This document shows, piece by piece, positions 1 to 12,560 of a stretch of 64,000 bases of DNA; positions within the stretch are counted from its first letter, which is position 1, and the number at the start of each line of letters is the position of its first letter. The DNA is from Arbacia lixula (Eukaryota; Echinodermata; Echinoidea; Arbacioida; Arbaciidae), in NCBI GenBank assembly GCA_963669155.1, contig OZ022576.1, forward strand, positions 39,376,307 through 39,440,306, read 5' to 3'. A program made the position numbers and the translations under genes. The notes beneath the pieces are model-generated. The model was not told the origin of the DNA, did no database searches, and worked only from the letters and a program-made list of their open reading frames with translations.

Positions 1-28
1 TGGAGCGTGGGAGGGGGGGACGCCTGAA

Positions 29-101
29 TGTCATGAAGGCGCCCTCAGGGTGTAATACACATGGAGATGTGAAAGGGTAGCAATCACATTGGTTCTTTAT
101 C
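29..101. repeat. Dispersed repeat joined to a (CT)n tract, copy 1
   Basis: Shares tgtaatacacatggagatgt, gaaagggtagcaatcacatt and gg(t/c)tctttatc with 868-939. Both copies run shortly into CT microsatellites. Confidence 0.75.
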
Positions 102-124
102 ACATATCTTGCTTTCCTATATAG

Positions 125-132
125 CCCCCTCC

Positions 133-193
<61 letters not shown>

Positions 194-194
194 C
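125..194. repeat. Poly-C plus (CT)n microsatellite
   Basis: A C-run broken by one T, then about 26 CT dinucleotides. Confidence 0.97.
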
Positions 195-266
195 AACTAC
201 ACCACTCGCCCCTTCCTTTGTATTTCTCCGCTCCTCATACCAGCCCCCTCCCCTCCTTCAGATCAA

Positions 267-411
267 CCCCCCCCCCCACACACACACACACATTCACGCA
301 CCCACCCACCCACACACACACGCACACACACAATCACACACACACAAACACACATATACACACACACAGTCACACACACATACAGTCACACACACACATA
401 CATACACTCAC
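267..411. repeat. Compound (CA)n microsatellite
   Basis: CA repeats interrupted by cac, cat and cag variants after a C-run. Confidence 0.95.
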
Positions 412-445
412 CTTTTTCACCATCCCGCCCGATATTAACCTCTAG

Positions 446-857
446 CGACGGGTACCCCTAACTGCGCTCTCGCAAACACCCTGGGGTATTAAACCCCAAC
501 GTATAAGCGCGAGCATTGGCCACGCAGGGTAAGTACCTGTTGAATTCCGTGCGAAGTACACGTACGAGTTACCCATCTTTCTTGCAGGAGGCAATATGGT
601 AGTAACAGCCACACCCTAGACTATAGCACGATGCGGCTCCTGGTAACTCGGTTATGTACACGGACATTCTTTGACAAAATAAATAGAAGTACTCTGAAGA
701 TGATAATTATCGTGACTAATGAGACTACAACGTGATGCCGGGAAAATTAACTTGCGAAGGATATCAGAACAAAAGAGAGAATGTGTATTTTCTGCCACGT
801 ATGTAGTGTTTTATGGTTTAATTTTGTGTTATGATAAGAAGCTGTCTGTCTGGAGAG
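446..857. other. Non-genic, nothing recognised
   Basis: Mixed-composition, CpG-containing sequence without a convincing exon. A gtaagt at 531 and a ttgcag at about 582-587 enclose only some 58 bp. Confidence 0.5.
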
Positions 858-867
858 AGTCATAAAG

Positions 868-939
868 AAAATGAAGTCGCCTTCGGGGTGTAATACACAT
901 TGTGATGTGAAAGGGTAGCAATCAGATTGGCTCTTTATC
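868..939. repeat. Dispersed repeat joined to a (CT)n tract, copy 2
   Basis: Second copy of the 29-101 sequence (cttcggggtgtaatacacat ... gaaagggtagcaatcagatt), directly followed by a CT-rich tract. Confidence 0.75.
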
Positions 940-1159
940 TCCTCTCCTCTCCCCTCTCCCCTCTCTTATCTCTCTCCTCTCCCTCTTCTCTTTCTCTCCA
1001 TCTCACTGTGCCATCGCTCTCCCTCTCCATTTCCTCTATCTATCTCTCTTTCTCTCTTTCTTTATCTCTCTCTACCTTTGTCTCATTTTCTCTGTCTCTC
1101 TCCCACTCGTTCTCCCTTCCCGCCACTCTCTCTTTATCTGTCTTTCTACTCTCTCTCTT

Positions 1160-1203
<44 letters not shown>

Positions 1204-1218
1204 TTCTCTCTCTCTCCC
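939..1218. repeat. CT-rich low-complexity tract
   Basis: 280 bp of pyrimidines, ending in a cleaner (CT)n near 1160-1200. Confidence 0.95.
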
Positions 1219-1739
1219 CGTGCACCCTGATGGTCTCATACCTCAATGTAGGAGCATAAATGTCACGTGAATTTTGGCCTTGAGAATTGCTTGTTAAAGT
1301 TTGCACGGAATGCACGGAAATTCTGCCTACCCTTTTAGCGAGATATTGTAAACAAAATGGTCCCAATAAGTGAAATGAGCGGTTGAGATCGGACTCGTTT
1401 ACAAATCACCTCAGAAGGATATCATTAGTAGTAAAAAAAAAAAAAGCAATCATCTATATTTTAATACTAAAAGCAGGATAAAATGTATTTAAGAGACTCG
1501 GGCAAACGATTAGACAAGAACTAAAATGACAGATTCACAGAATACGTCACAGACTAACAACGCTAAGGGACAACTTCTAGGGACAAATTCTAGTTGTCGC
1601 TGTAAACTTTCAGGGCCATAGGTTTTACGAAATAATAACAATTCTAATGATTTTACGATTGTCTTCAAACTGTAGTCTTCTGAATGTGTTTTCACATTCA
1701 AATCGACTCTTTATACCAGGTGTTAAAAAAACATTTTTT

Positions 1740-2265
1740 GACACTTTTGAAAAACAATCAGAAATCAATTACAACTAATATCAACTTAAAATTGACACAC
1801 CATGAAGTCAAAGTATGTAATTTTTTCGAATCAGGTTTCGTGACATTTCATTAATTATCATTTTCGTAATATTTAATGAGGTTTTCACTTTCGGACAGAT
1901 TTGGCTCTAAGAGTATGTGTTTATCAGATAATAAATTCAAATCAAAACAATAACCATACTGACATCACAGGTGCCATTGAAGATTCCTTATGCTTTTGGC
2001 AGAAAAAAAAAGTTGTGAGTTGACATTCGTGATGGAGAGTGCTCATTATTGTGTTCTGACTTGATTATCTGATACACACAATGATTTAATCCAAATTTGT
2101 CCAAATGTAAAAAGCTCATTAAATATTCAGACGATTATTACATAAAAAAAAGTGATTGATGAAATGTCACAACACCTGCTTCTAAAAAAATTGACATCCT
2201 TTGCCTTTATGTTCAAATTCAGCTTTATTCGAGTTATAACTTGATTTTATTTATTTGTCAAAAGG
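1740..2265. repeat. Large foldback (inverted repeat), 526 bp
   Basis: Arms of about 215 bp (1740-1957 and 2040-2265) pair imperfectly. Matching blocks include tgacatttcattaatt / gtgattgatgaaatgtca, atatttaatgag / ctcattaaatatt, and tatcagataata / gattatctgata. Non-coding; probably an old foldback transposon. Confidence 0.7.
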
Positions 2266-2390
2266 GTTGAAAGGTTGTTTTTTTTTTTTTTTTGCAGCTA
2301 GCAGCTTAACGATGCGATCACACTGAACGGATTTGCTGCTGTGGTTCACTGACTGTGGTAAGACGCCAGTGCTATTCCGCCCCGTTAACC

Positions 2391-2826
2391 CTAAAATTAA
2401 GTTGGTTTCAATAAAAACGGTCACATGAAAGAAACATATTAGTGAAGGCTTTATGAAAATAAGTGAAAGAATAAGAATGATATGATCTTTTGATTATGTG
2501 ACGTCACATGCGAGGTGCTCTTCCTATATGTTGTGTGCATTTTCTCAAAAAGATTTGCATCCTTTCTTTTACCTGTGCATTTGATTCATCATTAGAAATG
2601 CGCTTTTACACACATGCCTGTATGAAGAAAAAGATTATTCCGTTGTCAAAAACAGAAAAGAGCCAATATGCACATATACTGCACACAAGGGACAGCACCT
2701 CCCATGTGACGTCACAAACTTGAAATTTCAAAAGATCATAACTTCCTTATCCTTTCCGCAAACCCTTCATTTATATGTTTCTGCTCTTATTGAAACTAAC
2801 TTAACTTCAGTGTGAACTATCCCTTT
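2391..2826. mobile_element. MITE family A, 5'-worn copy
   Basis: Shares ttaagttggtttcaataaaa, tgaaagaaacatattagtga and gtgacgtcacatgcgaggtg with the 16959 copy and ends gtgaactatcccttt. The left terminus is lost. Confidence 0.75.
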
Positions 2827-3118
2827 CATGGGGTTTTATGCCCATGTAAGATTATACACCTGCCGCAACATGTTTTTGATATCATGTGAGGAAACTTCCG
2901 TTATTTATGAGCTGTATATTGAACATGACGTGTCGGAGAGGTTGAGAAAGAAATCGCCAGAAGAGAAAAAAATAATCAAGAATGATCAAGGGGTCAAAAT
3001 AAGTATCCCATCATTCCATGTCGAGGAATCACCTGTTGGACCGATGCATGTGAAAGCGTATTCGTGTAATGAAACCTCTTCCTCCATGCACAAGTGAACG
3101 TCGTAACCTGAGTAAAGC

Positions 3119-3257
3119 AAACACACGAACACACACACAAACACACACACACACACACATACACATGCACACACACACGCACATTCGCACACACGCGCAC
3201 ATGTACACACACACGCACATTTACACACACGCGCACATGTACACACACACACATACG
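3119..3257. repeat. Compound (CA)n microsatellite
   Basis: CA units with cgca, tgta and ttta interruptions; an internal block gcgcacatgtacacacacac recurs. Confidence 0.95.
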
Positions 3258-3346
3258 GGGTCGTATACGCCATTATGTTCCTTGGAAGGGACAAGCGTGG
3301 ATACATCGTTAAAGGGAGTTGCTACTCCACACTGACCGAAGATAAC

Positions 3347-3358
3347 CTCTTCTTTCTT

Positions 3359-3404
<46 letters not shown>
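3347..3404. repeat. (CT)n microsatellite
   Basis: A ctttctttctctccc lead-in, then about 20 CT units. Confidence 0.97.
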
Positions 3405-3407
<3 letters not shown>

Positions 3408-4182
3408 TGTCTATGCTGATCGCGTGGTTAAGAGGAAGCACGGGTAAGGCCGGGTGATCTCATGAAAGGATAATTACAAGATCAAGGGAAGTGCCAAAAT
3501 GCTTTTTATGGCTTTTGTGCAGATTCGTCGTAAATCGTTACCAACATGGTCAAACAAAGGGTACAGGGATAACAAATACTTTTTGTGCACTTAATGTTCC
3601 AAGTATCATTTTCTGTCGTTTCTCTTAGTAATGGGTGCTCGCTCAATTTGTTACCAGGCCCTGTTGCCTTGGTTTCATGAGGCAGAGTAAAGACATTATA
3701 ATGGGAGCTATGTTTCTCGAAGGAAAATCAATTATCAATTATCCGATAAACTCCAAGCAGCTTACTACGGCGGAGGGCCAGATTTACTGTTTTTCAGAAT
3801 ATTTTTCTTGGAAGAGGAATATCATCATTGATAATGCATGCATACAGTTTGTTCGTGTTTTGTTGGGCCTTGTGACGCCATTAAGAATGACAAGAGCTGC
3901 TATAAGCTCACGTAGGTTTACCCCGCAACCACACACATTCCCTTATCAGTCAACTCAAGATTTAATATTCAATTTATTTTCCACACAAAACAAACAAAAA
4001 CAACAATGTAAATCCAGGTACAATAAAAGTAACAATAATATACATTTTGGAAGGGAGATGTGTGAATTGGAGGGGCTACAGGGATCAAGACAGATTCAAG
4101 ATTCAAGATTAAAAATTAAGTTTTTAGGCACATGTTTTGGTTCAATTTCTTTACAATGCCGGACAAAATCATGAAAATGAAA

Positions 4183-4372
4183 AGGGCTTAAGATTGTTTT
4201 CCATATCTAAAGCACACATGTAACATACAGGTTTGCCATCAATTGCAAATGTGAACGACAAATTCTGATTGGTTACTCGTCAGTCTTCTGAACAAAGTGC
4301 ACATGCAACGATGTTGATTGGCCATTGCCAATTTGCGATTACTCGGAAACCTTTATGTTACAGGGCCCTAGT
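4183..4372. repeat. Possible decayed palindromic MITE
   Basis: The right end reads acctttatgttacagggccc and the interior has attggccattgccaatttgc and gccatcaattgcaaatgtg dyads. The left end is poorly conserved, so the boundary is uncertain. Confidence 0.35.
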
Positions 4373-4879
4373 AACTCCACAGTGTGTATAGACATGCACT
4401 CACATACCTAGCCTGAATTTCAGGTTGTTTAAGCTTTTAATCCAAAATCGGCAAGGAGCGCGTCTGGATGTAATAATTTAAAGGTTTTCACGCGTCGCAC
4501 GCACGATATGTCCCTAGCGCGTTGCCATATTGCGTACGCCGTGCGTTCCATGCAAAACACACACTTACCTACATGTATGTGTATTGTTTCTCGGGCACTT
4601 ACGCATTTACCCGCCAGGTTAGAATGCACGATCCTTACCGAAGCTAAACATTCGGCCCTGATCGTTGGTAGCCATTTCGCTGCGTACCGCATACGTGTTT
4701 TAAGTTCGCAATTAAGCGTAGCAGCTAAATAGTGACGTCTCCCCACAGAATCAACGCGTGAAAGCCTTTAACCACGCTTTAGTTTTTCTTTAGCTCGACA
4801 AACCGGAAGTGGATAATTAGCCTTACACAACGGCCCGGAAGCCAGGCCAACACAGTTCGAACTTCCGATTTGAGCAACA

Positions 4880-5062
4880 TCATTATTATGATTTGTATTT
4901 ATTTGACCATAAAAAGAACATTTCATTAAACAGAATCATAACAAGAAAATACACGGATAACAAAACAAAGGACACAATACAATATAATATAGATGACAGA
5001 AAGAGACAGCATGTGGGTCAGGGTCCACAAAAGTTGCCGTAGGGCATGTGGACCCACGAATT
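4880..5062. repeat. Possible retroelement 3'-end relic with a hairpin
   Basis: An AT-rich stretch (tttgaccataaaaagaacat) precedes a perfect 9 bp stem gggtccaca / tgtggaccc around a 20 bp loop at about 5019-5056. Confidence 0.3.
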
Positions 5063-5989
5063 ATAACAATGTTAAAACAATTATAATGATAACATGTGAA
5101 TACATAATTGAGTAGGTAAAATAGGAGAGGTAAATCCACCTACGAATAACGCATCGTTTTCAAAATAGGCCAATTTGATATATGAATTGTAAAAAATGCA
5201 AATGTCAATATGCGAATGAATAACAACACGTAACATACATGAACATCTCTTCTGCAATGAATAGGAATTCTTCTTGTATGAAAAGGGGATTTGATTGCAC
5301 TGTGACAGATATTGATTTATGGAGGCAATCTTCTGGCGAGAACACCTCGGTCTGTGGCTTCTTATAGAGGCTAGAAAAAGCAGGAAGTCACACCACCTGT
5401 CACTGCATCATCCTGTAATCCGATACGCATTGGGCATGAATTCGCCGTCAACAAAAGAAGCCAATTCACGTGGGGGTATCGCCGGAAGGGGATTGTGGGG
5501 GCACGCCGCCTTCTACCGTATTTCTTAGACACGCTATAGCCCTACATTTTGTCGCATAAAATTAGATTGATGTATTTGCCAATATACAGTCCGTTACAGA
5601 TAGCATACTATATTCTGAAATAGTCAATCGACAAAGCGAGTGTGGATGGAACGGCGGTTAGGATACTTTCACATTGCTTTACGTCGGCATTTCGGAAATG
5701 AGCTTTCCCCCTTTCTCCTGTCAGTCTCCGATGACGCCCTCGATTGTGGATTGAACCGGACATAGGGCTTCTGGGCATGCTCCTTCTGTGATGGCATTAT
5801 GTACCTGATCATTCGCCAGGTCGGCTGGCAGAGACGCGTGGCGGGATGGGGCATTTATCCTGCTGGTGTAGGCACAGTTGCAATGAATGTAAGATTTTAG
5901 AAGAGTTTTGATATTATGTATTTAAGCTTCTAGTTTCATAATTCATGACAAGTAATCAGTTTCTTGGAGACTGGTATTCCTCCGAGACC

Positions 5990-6078
5990 ACTCTTAACTC
6001 TTTATATGATACATGTGACTTTACTCACAAGTAATACACACAAACTAAGAGCAGCAGTTCATCTGACATAAAAATGGT
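5990..6078. repeat. Dispersed repeat pair, copy 1
   Basis: ctcttaactctttatatgat, catgtgactttactcacaag and gttcatctgaca resemble 11846-11942. Confidence 0.5.
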
Positions 6079-7667
6079 TGAATATACATCTGCATTGTCT
6101 AAGTGACTAGATAGGAGTAGGCCGACTTTTCTTGTTGAAGGCGATATGAAGTAAACGCAAATTTCAGGTCATCCTAAACTCGCTCCTGTTAACAGATACA
6201 CTCTGATAGATATGAAGGCATTATTTTCTTTCCGGCGTATGCATCTTTAGAAAGAGGCATATCAGTTCTTCAGAGGTGACTTCCTTCTTCACTGGTAATC
6301 GGTTTAAGAGTGTGAAAGCAATTTCAAACGTGAGAAGTTGGCATATGTGTCTTGCCGCCAAAATGTGTAATGTGAGAAAGCTAGGCAAGAAATAGTTTAA
6401 TAATAAGAAATAGCCTAATCTTGATCATGTTGACAGTGCAAACAACGTACCCCGTCATAGCACGCATCAAAATATCAAGGTTTATTTTTATTCTCGAAAT
6501 GCATCATGGGTAATCATAATAATGTCAGTTCATGACATCATACAGATAACATAGTTAAACCGTTAATGAGCGAAAACATCAAAGATTACATATAATATGT
6601 TATTTATTAGTTTTTGTTTATACAGTAACTTGATGCAAAATGTTCGAAACATGAATGAATTAGGCTTGGTATGAAGTTAAATCTATGAAATAATAAATAA
6701 ATATTAAGAATCAACAAAAGAGGCGTAGTTAAAACACCATTGACACATAAGAAGATCGTTAAGAAACGATCACCCACATGTACCGACGATAATCAGTGGT
6801 CGCTCGATAGTGGCGGAAGGTTGTCAGTCTTCGGCCAGTGGTTGTTAAAGCGGTTTAATCGGCTGAAGTTATTTAATGGTGCATTGAAAATACTGATGTC
6901 GACCAAACTGGTCGGTAGAAAGTTTTTACTAGTGATTAATGACGTTTTCTCCGAAGGCCGGCAACTGATCTTCAACTGGTCCCCGATTGACTTTCGTTGG
7001 GTGTCGGCTCTCGCCGACCAGTCTTGCGGGAGGCGGCAACCAATCGGTGAACATTTAACGATCTGTCACCGCAGATTCATTCCAACAACACAGAGAGAAA
7101 TAACGCTTACGTCAGCAGTAGCAGAATCCCTTAAAAGCCCCCAAAGGAAGCGGAGCTTTTTTCAGTCGATTAGGTTCATGACCATAATTATGATGTCTTA
7201 GATTCTGTGTGCTCGAATGTATGCAATATACGCATCCTTGTTATATCAGTGGTTTTGATAAAAGAAAAACATGACACTTTCTTACAAATTGTTATTTCTC
7301 CCGAATGGGTAATTATAGCATAACCTCCAGATGAATCTGTAATGATACTATACTTTGAAATGAGCCTGTTCTAGTGAGTTTACGGTGCTTCGATTGAATT
7401 CTCTGCACAGCACTGCGTGCTCGAAAACAGCGATTAGCATTGTATTGATCTGCTGGAATATTGTTCGTACAACGGAAATGTGCATTTTGCAATGAAGCGT
7501 AACACGCGCTCTTCGGGAGAGCGTTCAACTCCGGGGGAGATTGATTGTTTTTTTGTGCGCACTGCAGAAGGCATTGATGACTCTGTATGCATTTCCGAAG
7601 AGTAACGGGAAAACTCGAATATATTCCGAGTTCGGCCGATCCAGGCGAACTGTCGAAGTATGTAATC

Positions 7668-7704
7668 CCCCCCCCCTCCCCCCCTCTCTCTCTCTCTATC
7701 TCTT

Positions 7705-7760
<56 letters not shown>

Positions 7761-7795
7761 CACCCCCTCTCTCTCTCTTTCTCTCTCTTACTCTC
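7668..7795. repeat. Poly-C plus (CT)n microsatellite
   Basis: C-run followed by CT units with a caccccc interruption. Confidence 0.97.
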
Positions 7796-10067
7796 CAAGT
7801 GCCCAAATGCAGAGACGAAGGCGATCATGGTGTGCCACAATACACGCATTCAGACTGATCATCCAATTCATCCCTTTCCTTCTTTACCCCTCCGTCCCTC
7901 TATCTTTCCTGTCAGTGCTATATTTTTCAAACCGTTCTTTCTTATCGTATGTCTTAAGAAGCGCATTTCCATGGTACTTATCTCCTCAATCTGCTTAAAT
8001 CCCCACTCCAGCCCTGCTTAGAACCTCATCATTGGTTACTCTGTCCGTCCAAGGAATTCTCATCATTCGTCTGAGGAACCACATTCCACAATTCTCCAAA
8101 CGTTTTCTCATGTCTAATGTTATCGACCATGCTTCACTTCCATACGTCAACATGGGTAGATGTAACAATTAAGTACTAGAATCCGAGTCTCCATTCTTAG
8201 CTTCCTGTTCCTTAGGGTTTTCTCCAACCTTGTAAAGGCTGATATAGCTAGTGAAATGCTCCTTCTTTTATCTCCTTTACACATCTATAAGTCCTCTGTT
8301 AAGGTACTGCTACGGTAACTAAAAGCGGATATTGATTTGATGAGGATGTTTCTTACTCTAAGATTACGTGTGATCTTAACACTAATGGGGGCAGTATAAT
8401 TAAAAAAAATATGCAATATAGCAATAATGTGATATTGCATCATCAGTAGAGTATCTGGGGATGTATCGGTCAAAACGAGAGAACTTTGTTGACCGGAAGT
8501 TACCTCACCAACAGCCTGTGACAGATTCATCTAAGTAAACGCTGTAGTTATTGCTCCCCCCCCCTCCCCCATTACCATAGAAAATCAATTGTCGTACGAA
8601 CATCGGCAAATATTCGGCAACCAGTCGACAATCAATACCTGACCGGTTACCGACTGATGGCCAACCTCCCTACGAGTAGTCAGGTGGTTTAATCGGCACA
8701 ACAGGCTGGCAACCAAACGCCGTCTAGCATTTGATTGCGAGTTCCGCTTCGCCTTGGTCAGCAACTGGTTGTTGATCGTCATTTGTTGCAAGGGTTCTTT
8801 GTTGGTTTTCGTTAATAGTCTACGACAGACGTGATTGGGACTTTCAGAAGATGCACAAAAAATGCGAATGCCGCTTACCGCGCAAACGAGAAAGAATTGT
8901 TATTCGGGGCTAGCATTAATATACGTAGGTGCTTTCATCAGTTAAGGAATAGGAAACCTCAAGATTATGCTGACTTATTAGAGCACTTTTGGGTTCGTCG
9001 GGGGAAAATGACATTTCGTTTTCGCGGCGTGTGAAAAGGAAAACAGCGATATCATAATGTCATAATGGACATCACGCTTGACGTTGCAAACGAGGTGTAG
9101 TATTTGCCTAATGCTGTAGAATCCCAAGCATAAGTGTGTTTACAATCTAATGCATTATGCTGATGGGGTTGGATTAGGGATGGGTAATACGAGATAAGAA
9201 GTCTTCGATCACAAGTTAAAACACCCTCCAGTTACCTAAGAAATAGGAGAGATAGATCAAAAGTTTTTCGTCCGGAAGAATAATGTGTCAAGGCAAGATT
9301 AACGTCCAGTGCTCCAAGTCAAGGACAAATATAATAGCGAACTCCTATAATCGCATGTTGACTTTCCATGATCACTCTAGGCTATGCTCTCTTCGCCACC
9401 AAATTCACCCTTTAATGCTTTTCATAATCCATTAAATCTGTCGCTCCAGCCTGTCCAGGGACCTTGACCTCTAAGATAATCGTTTTTCTAATAGCTCCTA
9501 CAATTCAGTTTATATACACTTTAATCTTGATGCATTATTACTGTACAGATATACCATAATGATTTTGACCATTCGTTCGAGAGGGAAAAAAGCAGCTAAA
9601 AATAGTACAAGCAGGACACCTAGACAACATCAAGTTTAAAGAAAAAACACCCCACAACGTGTCTTTGCTATTTGAACCATTTCCCCCTTCTTCACCTGAT
9701 TTCTCCCATTTTTTGTGTGGTAATCTTGTTTACCTAACCGGCTTTCCGAGGAATAACTCGTCTGAGGTTTGCTTAAGAGATGGGAGTGATCGCAGCTGGA
9801 GGGGATATTCTTAAATCTTGTTGCCACATTAAGACGCGCGGTGTGCGCGGGACACGTGCCACGTCAGGGTAGAAGCACCAGGGGACCGCGGAGCCCGATT
9901 CTCGAGATGAGAGACGGGCAAAGGAAAAACCGCGACCGTAGCCAGGCCTTTGTGATGGGGAAAGGGAGAAAGGGGGCGCGGGGGGGGGGGTGGCTGAACA
10001 CAATCCGGTTTCCTATCCTTCCTGTTATCACACCCCCTGTATCTGTCTCTCTGTATCCCTGCCTCTA
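7796..10067. other. Non-genic, CpG-containing
   Basis: No exon, RNA gene or clear element recognised. 8580-8800 contains repeated ccagt/actgg and ggtttaatcggc motifs shared with about 6850; 9970-9990 is a G-run. Confidence 0.5.
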
Positions 10068-10123
10068 ACACAGACACAGACACAAACACATAGACACAGA
10101 CACAGACACCCACTCAGACACAG

Positions 10124-10168
<45 letters not shown>
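10068..10168. repeat. (CA)n microsatellite
   Basis: acacag hexamer-like units grading into pure CA. Confidence 0.95.
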
Positions 10169-10169
<1 letters not shown>

Positions 10170-10433
10170 ATATTTTCTCTCCTTCTTTCCCCCGCCCCGT
10201 CTCTTTTCCCCTCTCTCTCTCTATCCTGATTTTTTTCAATGTATACATGTATCCTCATTATCAATCTCTCATTTTGTATGTGTATAAACTTCTTTTTCTT
10301 TTGAACTTACTGCCACCCATGCTCTCTCACCCCACCTCTATCTCTCTCTCTTTCCTTTGCTCTCTTTCTTCGTCGAATATATAATCTACGATCACTGTTT
10401 CTCTGCCTCTATATCTCTTTATCCTTATTTCAT

Positions 10434-10515
10434 TTGCTCCCCCATACCCCCACCCCCTTCATATTTCCCTCCTTTCTCGATAACCTCCCCCCCCCCCCCC
10501 TTCCTTCCACCCACT
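10434..10515. repeat. C-rich low-complexity tract
   Basis: Several poly-C runs, the longest about 13 bases near 10488. Confidence 0.9.
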
Positions 10516-11570
10516 CCTTACTTCATGGGTGATTACAATCAATATGTGGTGCTTGACCTCTCGAACCCGTGCTCCCCATCCCGACCGCATTTACACGCCG
10601 ATCCACGGAGCATACTGTGAATCATGGACCTCAAAATAGGGCGAATGAAGATCGCCCCTCGTGAGCTGAAGTCCCCTTAAGACCCACGTCTGGGGACAAC
10701 CCTTGCCCCATTGAAATGTACTAGAGTTATCATATATAAATATTTTGTTTTCACGCTGGCTATGCATTCAACGGACTGCTTTAGATGGTAATCATTCTAT
10801 TTGCAGTGTTTGCTAGCTTTCTCAATATCCTGTTAAATAAATTAAACGGGTATTCCGTATGTACCTCACTTTATAATTCCCTTGACGCGAAATGAATGTC
10901 GTATCTATTTTGGGGGGGTTGTGTTTGGTTTATTGGGAAAATTGAATTTTACGTATGATGCATTCCTTTGATATCGTGTTGCAAGTATAGGAAGGGAAAA
11001 AAGGGGAAATAGAAAGTGAAATATCATCTAGACAATGTTGCAGACAAGAAGGCCATGAACGGGATAGCAAAAGGGAAAAATAAAGATTATAATGAGAGAG
11101 AGATGGAGTAAAGAATATTCAAGGCATGTGTCACGTAAGAAAAGCCTTAGTTGTCATTGCATAGAAATGGCACCCGAATGAATGTTGAGGGTCAGTCAAT
11201 AAGTGACTACTAATTCCACATCTACCTTAGATGTTCTCGAAAAATATAGACACGTGATTATTGCTGCGAGTTCAAGCAAGGTCAATAAACTCCGGAACAG
11301 TAAGTAGGTGCCTAACTCAGTGCAATCGCATAATGTGGATTCCAATAATATGTATCACATGCAAATGGTGTGTATTAGCTCGGCTCATGATGTTAGGGCA
11401 TGACTGTGGTTTCACCTGCGGGTATGCTGATCCGCCGCCGCTGTGACTGGGGATTGCGCTACCGGACGGGACGGCGGGGACCCGCGGGTCTAGGAGGTGA
11501 GTAACAGTGCACCACGCCTTGATGTAAGAAGCAGTAGAGAACATTGACACTGCATCACTCAATCAAATTT

Positions 11571-11593
11571 TGCTTCTTCTTCTTCTTCTTCTT
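11571..11593. repeat. (CTT)n microsatellite
   Basis: Seven or more cttcttctt units. Confidence 0.95.
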
Positions 11594-11845
11594 TTGCTTT
11601 TTCTCCTCCCCCGTATCATTCGCCATTGTTGAAAAGGAGAGATTCGGCGCGCATCCGGTCACTGTCCTTTCCGCTGGGCTGACTGATTAATCACTCTGCC
11701 CTGAGGTATGCTGACGTGGCAACAATCATGTAACCCTGGCTAGGCGACAGCGGTAGATAGTTAATAATGCCTTATTCCATCTAGCTTATAATATATATCA
11801 GGGGCAGCTCAGCACGCGGGGCTACGACCTGCTTAGCGTGGAAGG

Positions 11846-11942
11846 GTCGCCCTTAACTCTCTGAATGCAACATGTGACTTCCTTTACAAAGTAATTCACG
11901 CAATTCCCATAGAGTAAGAATTCATCTGGCACTCAAAGTGTT
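11846..11942. repeat. Dispersed repeat pair, copy 2
   Basis: cccttaactctctgaatgca, acatgtgacttcctttacaa and aattcatctggca resemble 5990-6078. Confidence 0.5.
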
Positions 11943-12425
11943 AAAACACGGTTTAGAAGAAGCAAAATCATATCGTATTAGCGAAGAGGAACCGTAGCAT
12001 CGCCGAGCTGGATTTCTGGTTCATCTTCTGGTATTTACGTGCCTCGCGTAAACGCATTAAGCCTCTCGCTACCAAGCAGTAACAGTTCCAGTCAGTTTAT
12101 ACACTCTGCTTATGACAAGGAGGGGGATCTCTTGAATTTCTTTTTGAAAGGGTGGGTAAGTAGGTACGTTCCTTCGACACGTAAGTCATTTTTAATTCAT
12201 TGATTTTCGACTCCAAATCGACATACGCCTACATACGCGGCACCACAAATAGACATGTCTGCCCGGGGACGCGTCTTATTATTGGGCGAGAGGTAGGAAT
12301 CGGTGACGGGCATGTAGGTGTGATGATGTCCATATCAAGGATTAGGATGCGAGCGCGATGCGACCCGCTTTATGCTTTTTTCATCTTTCCTAGTGCTTTT
12401 TGTGTTCTTTTATAACTTTAACTGG

Positions 12426-12505
12426 CTCTCCCCCACCCCCTCTCTCTCCCCCTCCTCTCTCTCTCTCTCTCCCCCCCCCCTCTCTCTCTCTCATTCTCTC
12501 TCTCT

Positions 12506-12557
<52 letters not shown>
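12426..12557. repeat. (CT)n with C-runs
   Basis: CT units interrupted by cccc and catt. Confidence 0.97.

Positions 12558-12560
<3 letters not shown>

Larger units (their letters stand above)
4373..7667. other. Non-genic, CpG-containing
   Basis: Apart from the repeats listed I see no supported gene. An open frame of 153 codons at 6740-7201 has no recognisable motif and lies in sequence with short dyads (accaaactggt, gccggcaac) like those at 8580-8800. Confidence 0.5.

Noticed and set aside
531..587. Donor gtaagt and acceptor cttgcag spaced 58 bp
   Set aside because: Shorter than credible introns here and the flanks show no coding frame.
3635..4174. 179-codon open frame on the plus strand
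   Set aside because: AT-rich, lysine/asparagine/glutamine-rich and without motifs or splice context; consistent with chance.
6740..7201. 153-codon open frame on the plus strand
   Set aside because: Sequence is made of short dyads shared with 8580-8800, and the opposite strand is open as well; more likely repeat than gene.
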